64,000 nt of DNA, taken from the NCBI RefSeq assembly GCF_024213375.1, contig NZ_JANAVJ010000002.1, positions 62,001 through 126,000 of the forward strand, written 5' to 3'. The DNA is from Paenibacillus sp. MZ04-78.2 (lineage in GTDB: Bacteria > Bacillota > Bacilli > Paenibacillales > NBRC-103111). Shown in pieces: positions 15,814 to 24,454 of the stretch. The notes beneath the pieces were generated by a model that saw only the letters and a program-made list of their open reading frames with translations, searched no databases and was not told the DNA's origin. Position 1 is the stretch's first letter; each line of letters opens with the position of its first letter. The translations under genes and the position numbers were made by a program.

Positions 15814-16650
15814 TTACAGCCACAGTGAGAGTACGAGAGTTACGGCGCCGCCAAACGCCGAGCTTACAGCGTTAACCGTGTCGTTGGTCATGAACGCCAA
15901 CCCCCGGCTTCGAACCGCCGCTGCCTCGCAGTGGCGGTTTTTTTCGATTTCTTTGCCGCAGACGCGGCAGCGGTACATGACCTGATACACCGCTCCGAGC
16001 CACGAGTCGGCCAGCGACCCGGCAAGGCCCCCAACCAGCCCAAGGACGCACAGGCTGGCCGCCGACCGGACGGAGGCTTCCCACGCAGGGGCGTCCACTG
16101 CCTGCTCCGGCTGCAGCGCCGCCAACGCCCAAGCGACGGCTCCGATAAACAAGCCGCCGGCCGCAGATGCGGCAAGTCCGAGCGGCGATACGCCGCCGGA
16201 AGTGCCGGGCGGCACCGGACGGCCGCTGACGATGGAGCGTGGGGCCGTACGGCTGAGGCCGCCGATCTCCGTCGCCCATGTGTCCGCAGTCACCGTTGCC
16301 ATCACGCCGATGAAGGCGGCCCACCAGGCCGGATGCGGCACGAGGGCGGCTCCCAGACAAAGAGCGAGCCCCAAGCCGCCGTTGGCAAGCACCTGTCCGG
16401 CATCCCGTCGTCCGGATTTGGCGTAGCCACTCTCCACGGCTGCCTTCTTCTTGCTCTTCCACTTCGACAACAGCGAGGACGAGATAAAAAAAGCAATCAG
16501 CGTCCCAAACCAAGCCAAGCTTCCTGCCGCATACATCAGCGTACCGAGCAGGACCGCAGCGGCGAACCCCGAGCCGGACAGCGAACGTTTCCCGTACGCC
16601 GCTCCGGCAATCAGAACGCTTCCCGCCAATCCGATGATCCAATGCTGCAA
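15814..16650 (-). CDS. DUF92 family integral membrane protein
   Basis: About 278 residues and six or seven membrane helices. The DUF92/TIGR00297 landmarks are visible: RDAGQVLANGGLGLALCLGA and, after it, MATVTADTWATEIGGLSRTAPRSIVSG with P-P-G-T-S-G-G-V-S-x-L-G, then GLAGSLADSWLGAVYQ and a Cys/His pair region CRVCGKEIEKNRHC, ending LAFMTNDTVNAVSSAFGGA. The family includes VTE6-like phytyl phosphate kinases in photosynthetic organisms; the role in Bacillales is unknown, perhaps polyprenyl phosphate metabolism. Start: TTG at 16650, 9 nt after AAGGGGG; the open frame extends to 16692. It is convergent with the 34-residue gene. Confidence 0.85.
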   Translation of the reverse strand: MQHWIIGLAGSVLIAGAAYGKRSLSGSGFAAAVLLGTLMYAAGSLAWFGTLIAFFISSSLLSKWKSKKKAAVESGYAKSGRRDAGQVLANGGLGLALCLGAALVPHPAWWAAFIGVMATVTADTWATEIGGLSRTAPRSIVSGRPVPPGTSGGVSPLGLAASAAGGLFIGAVAWALAALQPEQAVDAPAWEASVRSAASLCVLGLVGGLAGSLADSWLGAVYQVMYRCRVCGKEIEKNRHCEAAAVRSRGLAFMTNDTVNAVSSAFGGAVTLVLSLWL

Positions 16651-16773
16651 TTCATCCGAACCCCCTTCCAACCCCCATGAATGATGGCCCAAAAATTTCC
16701 TTTTTTCCGAAACAGCCCTGCCCTGCCCACCCCGGCCTCCGAGGTGTAAACGTCTGGAGCCGGGTGGAGCAGA

Positions 16774-17406
16774 TCACTTCCCGATCCTTGCTGTAAAAGC
16801 GCCGAAAGCCTGCTCTCCCCAGAACAACTCGAAACGGTCTCCGTCGTTCACCGCCCCAACACCCGCAGGCGTGCCGGTGTAAATGACATCCCCTTCGCCC
16901 AAGCCGTAATGTGCGGCGATATAATCCACGATCACCTGCAAATCAAAAATCATGTCGTTCAGGTTCCCCCGCTGTACTTCCTGACCGTTCCGGTTCAATG
17001 AATATTCTACCTGCTTGACCAGCCCGAAGCCGGGGAACGGACGGAACCCGGTCAGTGCGGCCGAGCCTTTAAACCCTTTGGCCGGGAGCCAGGGGTGGCC
17101 TTTCTTTTTCAGCACCGATTGCACGTCCCGCAGAGTAAAATCGATGCCCAGCGCCAGCTTGTCCACCAGTTCGTCCACGGTGATGCCGTGCTTATACGGT
17201 TGTCCGATGCAGAGCACCAGCTCGGCTTCGTAATGAACCTCGCCCTGTCCTCCGGGCAGCTCAATTTCGCCGCCGTCTATCGCCGCCAGCGCGTGCGTCG
17301 GCTTCGTAAAAATCATCGGCTCCTCCGGAATATCGTTGCCGAGCTCCGCCGCATGCCGTCCGTAATTGCGTCCTACGCAATAAATGTTGCGAATCGATTC
17401 GTTCAT
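16774..17406 (-). CDS. fumarylacetoacetate hydrolase family protein (acylpyruvase-like)
   Basis: A 210-residue FAH-fold enzyme of the short FAHD1/YcgM type, which cleaves C-C bonds in beta-diketo or acylpyruvate acids, or decarboxylates oxaloacetate. The opening RNIYCVGRNYGRHAAELGN is the family's conserved start. Metal ligands are the E-x-E of HYEAELVLCIG and the Asp of GIDFTLRDVQ; KGFKGSAALTGFRPF and GDVIYTGTPAGVG are the other family blocks. Lacks the extra amino domain of true fumarylacetoacetase. Start preceded by AAAAGGAAC at about 11 nt. Monocistronic; an imperfect GC-rich hairpin (about 16717-16765) lies behind it without a T-run. Confidence 0.9.
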   Translation of the reverse strand: MNESIRNIYCVGRNYGRHAAELGNDIPEEPMIFTKPTHALAAIDGGEIELPGGQGEVHYEAELVLCIGQPYKHGITVDELVDKLALGIDFTLRDVQSVLKKKGHPWLPAKGFKGSAALTGFRPFPGFGLVKQVEYSLNRNGQEVQRGNLNDMIFDLQVIVDYIAAHYGLGEGDVIYTGTPAGVGAVNDGDRFELFWGEQAFGAFTARIGK

Positions 17407-17534
17407 ATTCGGTATCGTTCCTTTTCCGTTAAAATAAGTCCCGCCTTCATTATAAGCCCGGTTTGGGGGAATCTCAACGCCTGCGCATTGTAAAAAACGG
17501 CCGCCCCAATGCTTATGGAGCAGCCGTTTTACGT

Positions 17535-19157
17535 TCAGCCGGATGTTTTCCGCTCTTCCCCCGTCTTACGGGCTTCGCCGGAGGACTTCGAAGATTCGTT
17601 CTTTTTCTTGGAATCGGTCGATTTCTTCGGATCTTCGGCAGATTTCTTGGTGCTTTCGGGTGATTTTTTACCGCCCTCGGACGATTTGGCGCCGCCCTCG
17701 GTCGTTTTCTTGCCCTCGGTATTCTTGCCTTCAGTATTCTTGCCGGTTCCCTGCGACTTGCCCGATTCTCCTGTCTTCCCGGACTGCGATTTATCCGCAT
17801 CCGGCTTCTTGCCCGTATCCGTTGTCTTCCCGGCCTCGGACTTCTTGCCCTGCTCCGTCTTCTTCGGATCGGCTGCTTTATCGGAATCCGCTGGTTTTTT
17901 CGTCCCGTTCGCAGGCGGTTTGACGGCTGTTTTGGACGTTCCGTCGACGATGCCCGTCTCCTTCTTCACAGGCGGCTTCCCTTCCACCTCGGACAGAATC
18001 GTGCGGGTCGGCCCAAGCGTAATCCGCCCTTCCTTGTCAATCTGCGCATTGACGGACAAGTTCGTCAGCTTCTCAAGCAGCTTGTCGCGGGCTTCGTCGA
18101 CCATCGGGATCGGCTGAGCCCACTTGGTCAGGATCGGCACCATGCTCAGGTCGCAGCTTCGTTCCTTGGTGCAGGAGGCTTCCAAAATCATGCTTTCCCA
18201 AGTGTTCGGATTGTCATTGGTCGTAAAAATAAAATTGCCCATGCTGTAGGCGATCCATTTGCCCTTGTACTGCTCGAAGCCTTGCACGACATGCGGGTGG
18301 CTGGCGACGATGAGATCTGCGCCCTGGTCGATGTACTGCCTTGCCAGATCGGTCTGGGACTTGACCGGATACGCCTTGCGCTCTTCTCCCCAATGGGCGA
18401 TGACGACAACCAGATCCGCCACGGCTCTCGCTTTGCCGATGGCTTCGAACGCCAGCTTCGTGCTGTAGGTTTCCGCCATCCCCGGCTTCGATTTGCCGGC
18501 GTACCAGCTCGGATCGGGAATGACCCGGCTGAAGCCGAGGAAGGCGATCTTCATGCCTTTTTGCTCCATAATCACGTAGCTATACGCTTCGTCCGAATTC
18601 CGGCCCGCGCCTACGCGCTTGATGTCATGGGCATCAAGATAATCCAGCGTATCGAGCAGCCCTTCGACGCCATAGTCCATGCTGTGGTTGTTGGCCAGAT
18701 TGACCAGATCGACGCCCACACGCTTCAATTCGGGCAGCGACTGCGGCGACGACCGGTACACGTATTCTTTCTCCTGAGCCGCGCCTCTTGTCGTGATCGG
18801 CGTTTCCAGATTCGCCACCGTAATATCCGCCTTCTCCAAGTACGGCTTGACATGCTTATACGGATAATCGTAGCCGTTCTTTTGGAGCAGATCGTCCACC
18901 TTACTGCCAAACATGACATCGCCCACAAACGTGAGCTTGACTCCAGGGGATTGCTCCGGAGGCGCCGTTGCCGCACCGCTCTCCGCTGCCGGCGGCTTCT
19001 CCGGAGTAACACCGCCCGGAATCGTCGTCGCAGGCGGCTTGGACATCGCTTCAAGCTTGGGAGGCAGATCCAGCCCTCCCTCTTTGTCCCCTTCCCGAGG
19101 AGGGTCCAGCTTTTGAATCAAATATGCGAAGGCGCCAACCGTGATGAGGCTTAACAA
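17535..19157 (-). CDS. capA: CapA-like poly-gamma-glutamate synthesis family protein with long Lys-rich tail
   Basis: An envelope-anchored metallophosphatase-like protein of the PGA_cap family. Order: membrane helix (LSLITVGAFAYLIQKL), Pro-rich spacer, catalytic domain from about residue 78 (VKLTFVGDVMFGSKVDDLL, ADITVANLETPIT, LVNLANNHSMDYG, VVVIAHWGEE, ASHPHVVQGFE, YSMGNFIF), then about 150 residues of Lys/Ser/Thr/Gly/Glu repeats to the end. The coordinates start at the first standard codon (TTG, 19157). However, the same frame is open to 19262 and encodes TEQSRKEKHEQEKEQKQKRTLWIKIG, a charged cytoplasmic tail completing the membrane helix. No ATG/GTG/TTG exists there; an ATT at 19256 follows AGGGGTAGG at 5 nt and lies 50 nt past the promoter at 19313-19341, so it may be the real start. 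Confidence 0.88.
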   Translation of the reverse strand: MLSLITVGAFAYLIQKLDPPREGDKEGGLDLPPKLEAMSKPPATTIPGGVTPEKPPAAESGAATAPPEQSPGVKLTFVGDVMFGSKVDDLLQKNGYDYPYKHVKPYLEKADITVANLETPITTRGAAQEKEYVYRSSPQSLPELKRVGVDLVNLANNHSMDYGVEGLLDTLDYLDAHDIKRVGAGRNSDEAYSYVIMEQKGMKIAFLGFSRVIPDPSWYAGKSKPGMAETYSTKLAFEAIGKARAVADLVVVIAHWGEERKAYPVKSQTDLARQYIDQGADLIVASHPHVVQGFEQYKGKWIAYSMGNFIFTTNDNPNTWESMILEASCTKERSCDLSMVPILTKWAQPIPMVDEARDKLLEKLTNLSVNAQIDKEGRITLGPTRTILSEVEGKPPVKKETGIVDGTSKTAVKPPANGTKKPADSDKAADPKKTEQGKKSEAGKTTDTGKKPDADKSQSGKTGESGKSQGTGKNTEGKNTEGKKTTEGGAKSSEGGKKSPESTKKSAEDPKKSTDSKKKNESSKSSGEARKTGEERKTSG

Positions 19158-19312
19158 GCCAATTTTTATCCAGAGCGTTCTTTTCTGCTTCTGCTCCTTC
19201 TCCTGTTCATGTTTTTCCTTACGCGATTGCTCCGTATCAACCGGTTCCGTCTGAATCTTAACCTACCCCTATCCTATCCCGCTGCGAATCAGCGCATATG
19301 TTCTCTTTTCCC

Positions 19313-19341
19313 ATTATAGCAAATCGCCCGCCTGTGGTCAT
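19313..19341 (-). promoter_or_regulatory. promoter of the capA-like gene
   Basis: On the minus strand: ATGACC (19341-19336), 17-bp spacer, extended -10 TGCTATAAT ending at 19313. Confidence 0.7.
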
Positions 19342-19367
19342 GGGGCACATTTACCTAAAAAAAACGA

Positions 19368-19397
19368 TTGCCAAGCACCCCCTTATTCTGGTAAAGT
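19368..19397 (+). promoter_or_regulatory. possible promoter of the ABC exporter operon
   Basis: TTGCCA (19368-19373), 18-bp spacer, TAAAGT (19392-19397). Weak match; leaves a leader of about 115 nt that includes a GC-rich hairpin. Confidence 0.35.
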
Positions 19398-19518
19398 AGA
19401 TCTTCTCTCGACTTTTTAGGCAACTTACCTCAATCCGCCTCATCCCTCGCCGAACCCGGCGAACCGGGCTTCGCTGCCGTTACCAGCAAAGCTCCAATCC
19501 AAGCTCACGGAGGTTTCT

Positions 19519-20295
19519 ATGCTTTTCCCTGTCTTAATGAAGAAAGCGTTTGCGCGGAATCTGCAGTATCGCTTGTCCCATGCGGTCAATACAGTCGCCA
19601 GCGTCGTCTTCGGGCTGATCTACGTCTCGATCTGGCAGGGCATCGGACAGCAGAACGGCATGCACGGCTACAGCCTGCAAACCGTCATCCATTATGTCGC
19701 ACTGAACCAGGCGATCCTGTGGGTTACGTTGTTCATGACCAACGGGCTCGGGATCGAACGCTCCGTACGTACCGGACAGATCGCAACCGACTTGATGCGT
19801 CCGGTTCATCTGTTTTACCAGCTCATGTGCCGTGAATGGGGACAAATCGGCTACCAATTGCTCTACAAGACGATCCCCATCTACCTGATTTACGTATGGA
19901 TGCTTTCGCTGCCCGTTCCGCGCAATACTGGCACCTGGCTTGCTTTCGCCACGGCGCTTGCGATCGCCGCCTATATGAATATTTGCGTGAATTACCTCAT
20001 CGGCGTAACGGCCCTCTGGACTACCGAATCGACTTGGCTATTTTGGGTTCACAATTCCATCTCAAGCGTGCTTTCCGGCTTTCTCATTCCGATCGAATGG
20101 CTTCCGCACTGGCTTCAGCGCATCGCTTACTTGACGCCTTATCCGTACATGCAGTACATTCCAAGCAAAATTTATTTGGGCCTGGCTTCCCCGTCCGAAA
20201 TGTACGGCGGGCTTTTGTGGTGCGTGCTGTTCACTGCGCTTTGCCTCGCCGCAACCGCTATTATCCGGAATAAGGTGGAGGTGCAGGGCGGATGA
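19519..20295 (+). CDS. ABC-2 type exporter permease (COG4587-like)
   Basis: A 258-residue, six-helix ABC-2 permease. Helix-rich blocks run from SHAVNTVASVVFGLIYVSI to LCLAATAIIRNKVEVQGG, with the typical amino-terminal amphipathic segment FPVLMKKAFARNLQYRL and a GQIATDLMRPVHLFYQLM element that is characteristic of the paired ABC-2 permeases found with COG4586 ATPases. Start supported by GGAGG at 6 nt. It is the first of three genes; its stop overlaps the start of the next permease as ATGA (20292-20295). Together they form a heteromeric exporter of unknown cargo. Confidence 0.9.
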   Translation: MLFPVLMKKAFARNLQYRLSHAVNTVASVVFGLIYVSIWQGIGQQNGMHGYSLQTVIHYVALNQAILWVTLFMTNGLGIERSVRTGQIATDLMRPVHLFYQLMCREWGQIGYQLLYKTIPIYLIYVWMLSLPVPRNTGTWLAFATALAIAAYMNICVNYLIGVTALWTTESTWLFWVHNSISSVLSGFLIPIEWLPHWLQRIAYLTPYPYMQYIPSKIYLGLASPSEMYGGLLWCVLFTALCLAATAIIRNKVEVQGG

Positions 20296-21083
20296 GCACG
20301 GTGCGCATGTTTTTGCTGCTGGTCAAAGCCAGCGTCCGCAGCCGGATGCAGTACAAATTCAACTTCTGGCTATCCTCTGTGCTTGCGGCCCTTATCAATG
20401 CGATGGACTTTTTGCTGCTATCTGTCATTTTATGGAAATTCAACTCGATTCAAGGCTGGAGCTTGTACGAAATCGGCTATTTGTACGCCACGATCCTACT
20501 GTCCAAAGCGCTCTACCGCAGCTTCGCCAACGACGTGCATCATCTGGAGAAGTACCTGGTCTCCGGCGATTTGGACCAACTGCTCGTCCGACCGATTCCC
20601 GTCTTGCTGGCGCTGATGTCGCAAAATTTCCGCCCGATGTTCGGCGAATGGGTACAGGGCGGCATCATCCTGACGCTCTGCTTAGGACAACTGATAAGCT
20701 CGGGACAGGTGACCGCAGCCGCCATACCGCTCACCTTCGTCGTTTTGGTGACGGGCGCGGCGTTATTGTTCGCCATCGGACTCGGCACCGCAACGATCGG
20801 CTTCTGGACAACACGGGTCGGCGATCTGCAAAATTTGACCGAAGATGCCGCAAACAAAGCCGTGCAGTACCCGATGGAGCTGTATCCCGGATGGTTGCGA
20901 ACCTTGCTGCTCACCTTGATCCCCGTCGGGATGGCAAATTACATGCCGGCGCTTTATATCGTGAAGGGTGAATTCGGCTGGTGGCTGCTGCCGGCCGTTA
21001 TGGCGTTTGCCGTCGTCTTCCTGTGGCTCATGCTGCGGTTTTGGCGGTTCGGCCTGAGCCGCTACCAAAGCAGCGGAAGCTGA
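20292..21083 (+). CDS. ABC-2 type exporter permease (COG3694-like)
   Basis: The partner permease, 263 residues and six helices. It has the same layout as its neighbour: amino-terminal ASVRSRMQYKFNFWL, then SLYEIGYLYATILL, the cytoplasmic SGDLDQLLVRPIPVL element that mirrors the first permease's DLMRPVHLFYQL, and a last helix with basic tail LRFWRFGLSRYQSSG. Translation is coupled to the first permease by ATGA overlap, and the ATPase gene starts 37 bp after it. Such two-permease one-ATPase sets are known in Firmicutes but their substrates are mostly unknown. Confidence 0.9.
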   Translation: MSTVRMFLLLVKASVRSRMQYKFNFWLSSVLAALINAMDFLLLSVILWKFNSIQGWSLYEIGYLYATILLSKALYRSFANDVHHLEKYLVSGDLDQLLVRPIPVLLALMSQNFRPMFGEWVQGGIILTLCLGQLISSGQVTAAAIPLTFVVLVTGAALLFAIGLGTATIGFWTTRVGDLQNLTEDAANKAVQYPMELYPGWLRTLLLTLIPVGMANYMPALYIVKGEFGWWLLPAVMAFAVVFLWLMLRFWRFGLSRYQSSGS

Positions 21084-21120
21084 TTTTATTACCTTCAAAC
21101 CTGAAAGGAGCGAATGACCG

Positions 21121-22095
21121 ATGATTGAGGTTAAGCAGTTACATAAAAGCTTTCGCATCCCCGCCCCCCATTTAAGCCGGTGGGAACGGATCAAAGCGGC
21201 CGTGACCGGAGGCGGAGCGGAAAAAACGGCGGTCCGGGATATCAGCTTCACGGTCGGCCCCGGCGAGTTCGTCGGCTATATCGGCCCGAACGGCGCCGGG
21301 AAATCAACGACGATCAAAATGCTGACCGGCATTCTGCACCCGACCTCGGACGAGGTGCGGATCGACGGCATGAGCCCGCATAAAGACCGCCGCCGGGTCG
21401 TCTCCCGGCTCGGCGTCGTCTTCGGCCAGCGCAGCCAGCTGTGGTGGGACTTGCCGGTGCGCGATTCGTTCGATATTTTGTGCGCTATGTACCACATCGA
21501 CCGGCAGCGGCAGCAGCGGACGCTGGCGGAGCTGGACGGACTGCTCGGCCTCGGCGAATTCGCCGATACGCCGGTCCGCAAGCTGTCGCTAGGCCAGCGG
21601 ATGCGGGCCGACCTTGCCGCCGCTCTGCTGCACGAACCGGACATTCTGTTCCTCGACGAGCCGACTATCGGGCTGGACGTTATCGCCAAACGCAACATTC
21701 GCGGGCTGCTGTCCAAAGTGAACCGGGAGCTCGGCAAAACGGTGCTGCTGACGACTCACGATATGGACGACATCGAGCAGCTCTGCGACCGCGTCATGGT
21801 GATCAACCGCGGGTCGCTGGCATACGACGGAACGATCGGCGAGCTGCGGGAGCGCATCGGACTTCCAACGATTCTGCGCGTTTCGTTTCAAACCGAGGTT
21901 TCTGTGGATGATGTCGCGGAACCGGAGTTGGGCTTCACCGTCGCGGAAGCGAACGGCTGCGAGCTGACCGTTCATTTCAACAGGCACGAGCTGCCCGCCT
22001 TGGAGGTACTCCGCCGGCTGGAGCGGTTCGGAACGGCCCGGGACGTGCATATGGAGGAGCCGGATTTTGAAGAGATCATTCATAAGGTGTATTAG
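21121..22095 (+). CDS. ABC exporter ATP-binding subunit (COG4586-like)
   Basis: 324 residues, larger than a minimal ATPase. Walker A is GPNGAGKSTT (about residues 60-69), the Q-loop region follows in VVFGQRSQLWWDLPV, the signature is LSLGQRMRADLAAALL, Walker B is PDILFLDEPTIGLD, and the switch His is in TTHDMDDIEQLCD. QRSQLWWDLP is typical of the COG4586 group. A carboxy domain of about 85 residues follows the nucleotide-binding domain, ending EEIIHKVY. Start: ATG 21121 after AAAGGAG at 10 nt. Third gene of the exporter operon, co-transcribed with both permeases; no terminator is evident before the next gene's promoter. Confidence 0.93.
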   Translation: MIEVKQLHKSFRIPAPHLSRWERIKAAVTGGGAEKTAVRDISFTVGPGEFVGYIGPNGAGKSTTIKMLTGILHPTSDEVRIDGMSPHKDRRRVVSRLGVVFGQRSQLWWDLPVRDSFDILCAMYHIDRQRQQRTLAELDGLLGLGEFADTPVRKLSLGQRMRADLAAALLHEPDILFLDEPTIGLDVIAKRNIRGLLSKVNRELGKTVLLTTHDMDDIEQLCDRVMVINRGSLAYDGTIGELRERIGLPTILRVSFQTEVSVDDVAEPELGFTVAEANGCELTVHFNRHELPALEVLRRLERFGTARDVHMEEPDFEEIIHKVY

Positions 22096-22139
22096 GTGCT
22101 AACGCTTCTACAAAGAAGGCTTATCTAACGGCACCCTTG

Positions 22140-22148
22140 TGCTATAAT
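22140..22148 (+). promoter_or_regulatory. extended -10 promoter of phosphoesterase gene
   Basis: TGCTATAAT, extended -10 form, about 50 bp before the start codon; no good -35. Confidence 0.6.
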
Positions 22149-22198
22149 GGAACAATCAGCCACTCTGAAGCAGCAGAAACAGGAGGAACCTATAAATC

Positions 22199-22960
22199 AT
22201 GGACAACATTGCCGTCATTTCCGACATTCACGGCAACTTGCCTGCACTGGAGGCGGTGGTTCGGGATATTCGCCGCCGTCATATCCGGCGTATCGTCTGT
22301 CTCGGCGATCTGGTCGGCAAAGGGCCTCAGCCGTGCGAGGCGGTGGACCGCATTCGCGAGCTGTGCGAAACGACGGTGCAGGGCAACTGGGATCACGGCA
22401 TCAACAATCCGCAGGACAAGGAGACCGGCCTATGGCAGCAGCGCCTGCTCGGGACCGAACGGCTCCGCTACTTGCGCGAGCTGCCGTTTTCCGTGGAGCT
22501 CCGGCTAAGCGGACGCCGCGTCCGTCTTTTTCACGCTTCCGCCAAAAGCATTTATCATCGCGTGCTCCGTAAGGCAAGCAAAAAAGAAAAGCTCGCGATG
22601 TTCGAGAATACGGATCAAACGGGCAGCTTTGCGGGCACGGAGCTGACGCCGGACGTCATCGGCTACGGAGATATCCATGTGCCTTACGTCCAGACGCTGA
22701 AGTCGAAGGCGGGACAAGGTCTGCTGCTGTTCAACACCGGCAGCGTAGGCGCGCCTTACGACGGGCTCCCTTATGCGAGCTATGCCATTCTGGAAGGACA
22801 GACGTCGCATCCGGCCTGCCTGGAGCCTGCCCCGTTCTCCGTACAGCTCGTCCGCGTGCCTTATGACGTCGAGCAAGCCGTCGCCTTCGCCGAACGCGTC
22901 GGCCTGCCCAATCTGGAGCGGTTCGTCAGCGAAATTCGCAGCGGGATCGAGCAGAACTAG
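22199..22960 (+). CDS. calcineurin-like metallophosphoesterase
   Basis: A 253-residue cytoplasmic phosphoesterase of the YfcE/Icc-like fold. The binuclear metal site is read off directly: SDIHGN (D-x-H at residues 8-10), CLGDLVGKGP (G-D), QGNWDHG (G-N-x-D/H), ARLFHAS-type His block (VRLFHASAK), and YGDIHVPYVQ, the position usually G-H-T-H, here G-D-I-H. Loss of the first His of that last motif is a real departure from the consensus and may shift metal preference or activity. Start: ATG at 22199 after AGGAGGAACC. It has its own promoter, so it is separate from the exporter operon. Substrate unknown; phosphodiesters or phosphoprotein are options. Confidence 0.88.
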   Translation: MDNIAVISDIHGNLPALEAVVRDIRRRHIRRIVCLGDLVGKGPQPCEAVDRIRELCETTVQGNWDHGINNPQDKETGLWQQRLLGTERLRYLRELPFSVELRLSGRRVRLFHASAKSIYHRVLRKASKKEKLAMFENTDQTGSFAGTELTPDVIGYGDIHVPYVQTLKSKAGQGLLLFNTGSVGAPYDGLPYASYAILEGQTSHPACLEPAPFSVQLVRVPYDVEQAVAFAERVGLPNLERFVSEIRSGIEQN

Positions 22961-23041
22961 CGGGCCGGACCCCTGCTTGCCGTACTTTTGGCATTCGTCA
23001 TCACACCGACACACTACATGTCTCCTTGCCTCCAAACACGT

Positions 23042-23070
23042 TTGCATCGCAGAAATAATGAGAGTATACT
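23042..23070 (+). promoter_or_regulatory. sigma-A promoter of MFS exporter gene
   Basis: TTGCAT (23042-23047), 17-bp spacer, TATACT (23065-23070), giving a leader of about 100 nt. Confidence 0.8.
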
Positions 23071-23174
23071 CGAAGCATGTCGAACGTTACATTACATTAG
23101 ACCAGCACACAGAAGACGGCAAACATGTTATGCGGTTTGCATGCGATGGTCAGCTTGAAAAGAGGCGAGCTCGC

Positions 23175-24386
23175 GTGGCGAAATGGCAGGTTAACTTAAT
23201 CGTATTATGGGTGGGACAATTTTTGGTCATGGCCGGCATGACGATGATTGTTCCTTTTTTGCCTTTGTATTTGCAGGAGCTGGGCCTCCATGACCCTCAT
23301 AGCGTTGCGACTTGGGCCGGGGTCATCTTTGCGGGGAATTTCGTCACCTCCTTTATATTTCAACCGATCTGGGGCGGACTCGCCGACCGGTACGGACGCA
23401 AGGTGATGCTGCTGCGCTCCGGCTTCGGCATGGCGATCGTCATGACGCTGATGGGTTTCTCGACCAGCGCCTGGCATCTGCTGCTGCTCCGTCTCTTGAA
23501 CGGTACGGTGTCCGGCTTCATGCCCGCAGGAGTCGCGCTGATGTCCGCCACCACGCCGCGGGAGAAGGTCGGCTTCGCGATGGGCACGCTGCAATCCGGC
23601 TCTGTCGCCGGATCGATTCTCGGGCCGTTTCTCGGCGGGCTGCTCGCGGAATGGATCGGCTTCCGCAACATTTTCTTCGTGACGGGCGCTACGCTCTTCG
23701 CCGCCTCGCTGCTTGCAGCGCTGCTGGTGAAGGAAACGTTCGACACGAAAAAGGCGCTTCAGAAGCCGAAGCAGTCCATGTTGGAGGCGTTCAACGAACT
23801 GCGGCGCATTTCGCAGCTTCCTTCGCTGTACTCCGTCACCTTCTTGATCCAGTTCTCGCTGCTCAGCGTCATGCCGCTTCTCCCGCTGTTCGTCCAGCAG
23901 CTTCACGGACAAGACGAGATGCTGGCGTTCTACGCCGGTCTGGTCGGATCGGTGACCGGCTTCTCCAATATGATTGCTTCGCCGATATTCGGCAAATTGT
24001 CCGACCGGATCGGACCGGAGAAAATTCTCGTGATGTGCCTGTTCGGGGCTGCTGTGGCTGCGGTTCCCCAAGCGTTCGTGCACAACGTGTGGCAGTTGTG
24101 CGCGGCCCGCTTTTTTCTCGGCATTTTTCTCGGTGGCCTGCTTCCTACGGTGAACGCGCTTATCCGGAAATACACGCCGAACGGGATGGAAAGCCGCTCC
24201 TACAGCTTCAATACGAGCGCGCTTGCGCTCGGGAACATGCTGGGCCCCGTCGTAGGCGGAGCGATCTCCGGCATGGTGACGATCCAGCAGCTTTTTCTCG
24301 TTTCAGCCGTCCTGCTCTTGATTAACGGTTTGTGGGCCCGAAAATCGATTCTGCTCCGACAAAAATCGACCCACTCCCCTTCATAA
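23175..24386 (+). CDS. MFS multidrug exporter, 403 aa
   Basis: A 12-helix drug/H+ antiporter of the DHA1 type. GTG start at 23175 after AAAGAGGCGAG; the frame is open much further upstream but that part is not membrane-like. Diagnostic pieces: loop 2-3 motif GGLADRYGRKVMLL, the helix 5 motif C region GSVAGSILGPFLGGLLAE typical of exporters, and the second-half copy SPIFGKLSDRIGPEKILVM. Helix 1 contains VGQFLVMAGMTMIVPFLPLYL. Resembles YitG/Blt-type pumps. Substrates cannot be predicted. The leader (23071-23174) is long enough to carry control but no known element was recognised. A terminator follows at 24407. Confidence 0.92.
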   Translation: MAKWQVNLIVLWVGQFLVMAGMTMIVPFLPLYLQELGLHDPHSVATWAGVIFAGNFVTSFIFQPIWGGLADRYGRKVMLLRSGFGMAIVMTLMGFSTSAWHLLLLRLLNGTVSGFMPAGVALMSATTPREKVGFAMGTLQSGSVAGSILGPFLGGLLAEWIGFRNIFFVTGATLFAASLLAALLVKETFDTKKALQKPKQSMLEAFNELRRISQLPSLYSVTFLIQFSLLSVMPLLPLFVQQLHGQDEMLAFYAGLVGSVTGFSNMIASPIFGKLSDRIGPEKILVMCLFGAAVAAVPQAFVHNVWQLCAARFFLGIFLGGLLPTVNALIRKYTPNGMESRSYSFNTSALALGNMLGPVVGGAISGMVTIQQLFLVSAVLLLINGLWARKSILLRQKSTHSPS

Positions 24387-24406
24387 CCACTCTTTGTTGC
24401 GATCAG

Positions 24407-24454
24407 CCTGTAAGCCTTTGGTGCTTTGTCATCTTGGGCTTGCAGGATTTTTTT
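24407..24454 (+). terminator. terminator after MFS exporter gene
   Basis: 10-bp arms CCTGTAAGCC/GGCTTGCAGG (one G-U), 20-nt loop, T7 after one A. Confidence 0.85.

Noticed and set aside
16717-16765. GC-rich hairpin behind the FAH gene as a terminator
   Set aside because: CCACCCCGGC/GCCGGGTGG pairs with a bulge, but no T-run follows on either strand.
23077-23100. Seven-codon leader frame (MSNVTLH) before the MFS exporter
   Set aside because: Would suit attenuation, but it has no binding site and no competing hairpins were visible; chance is likelier.
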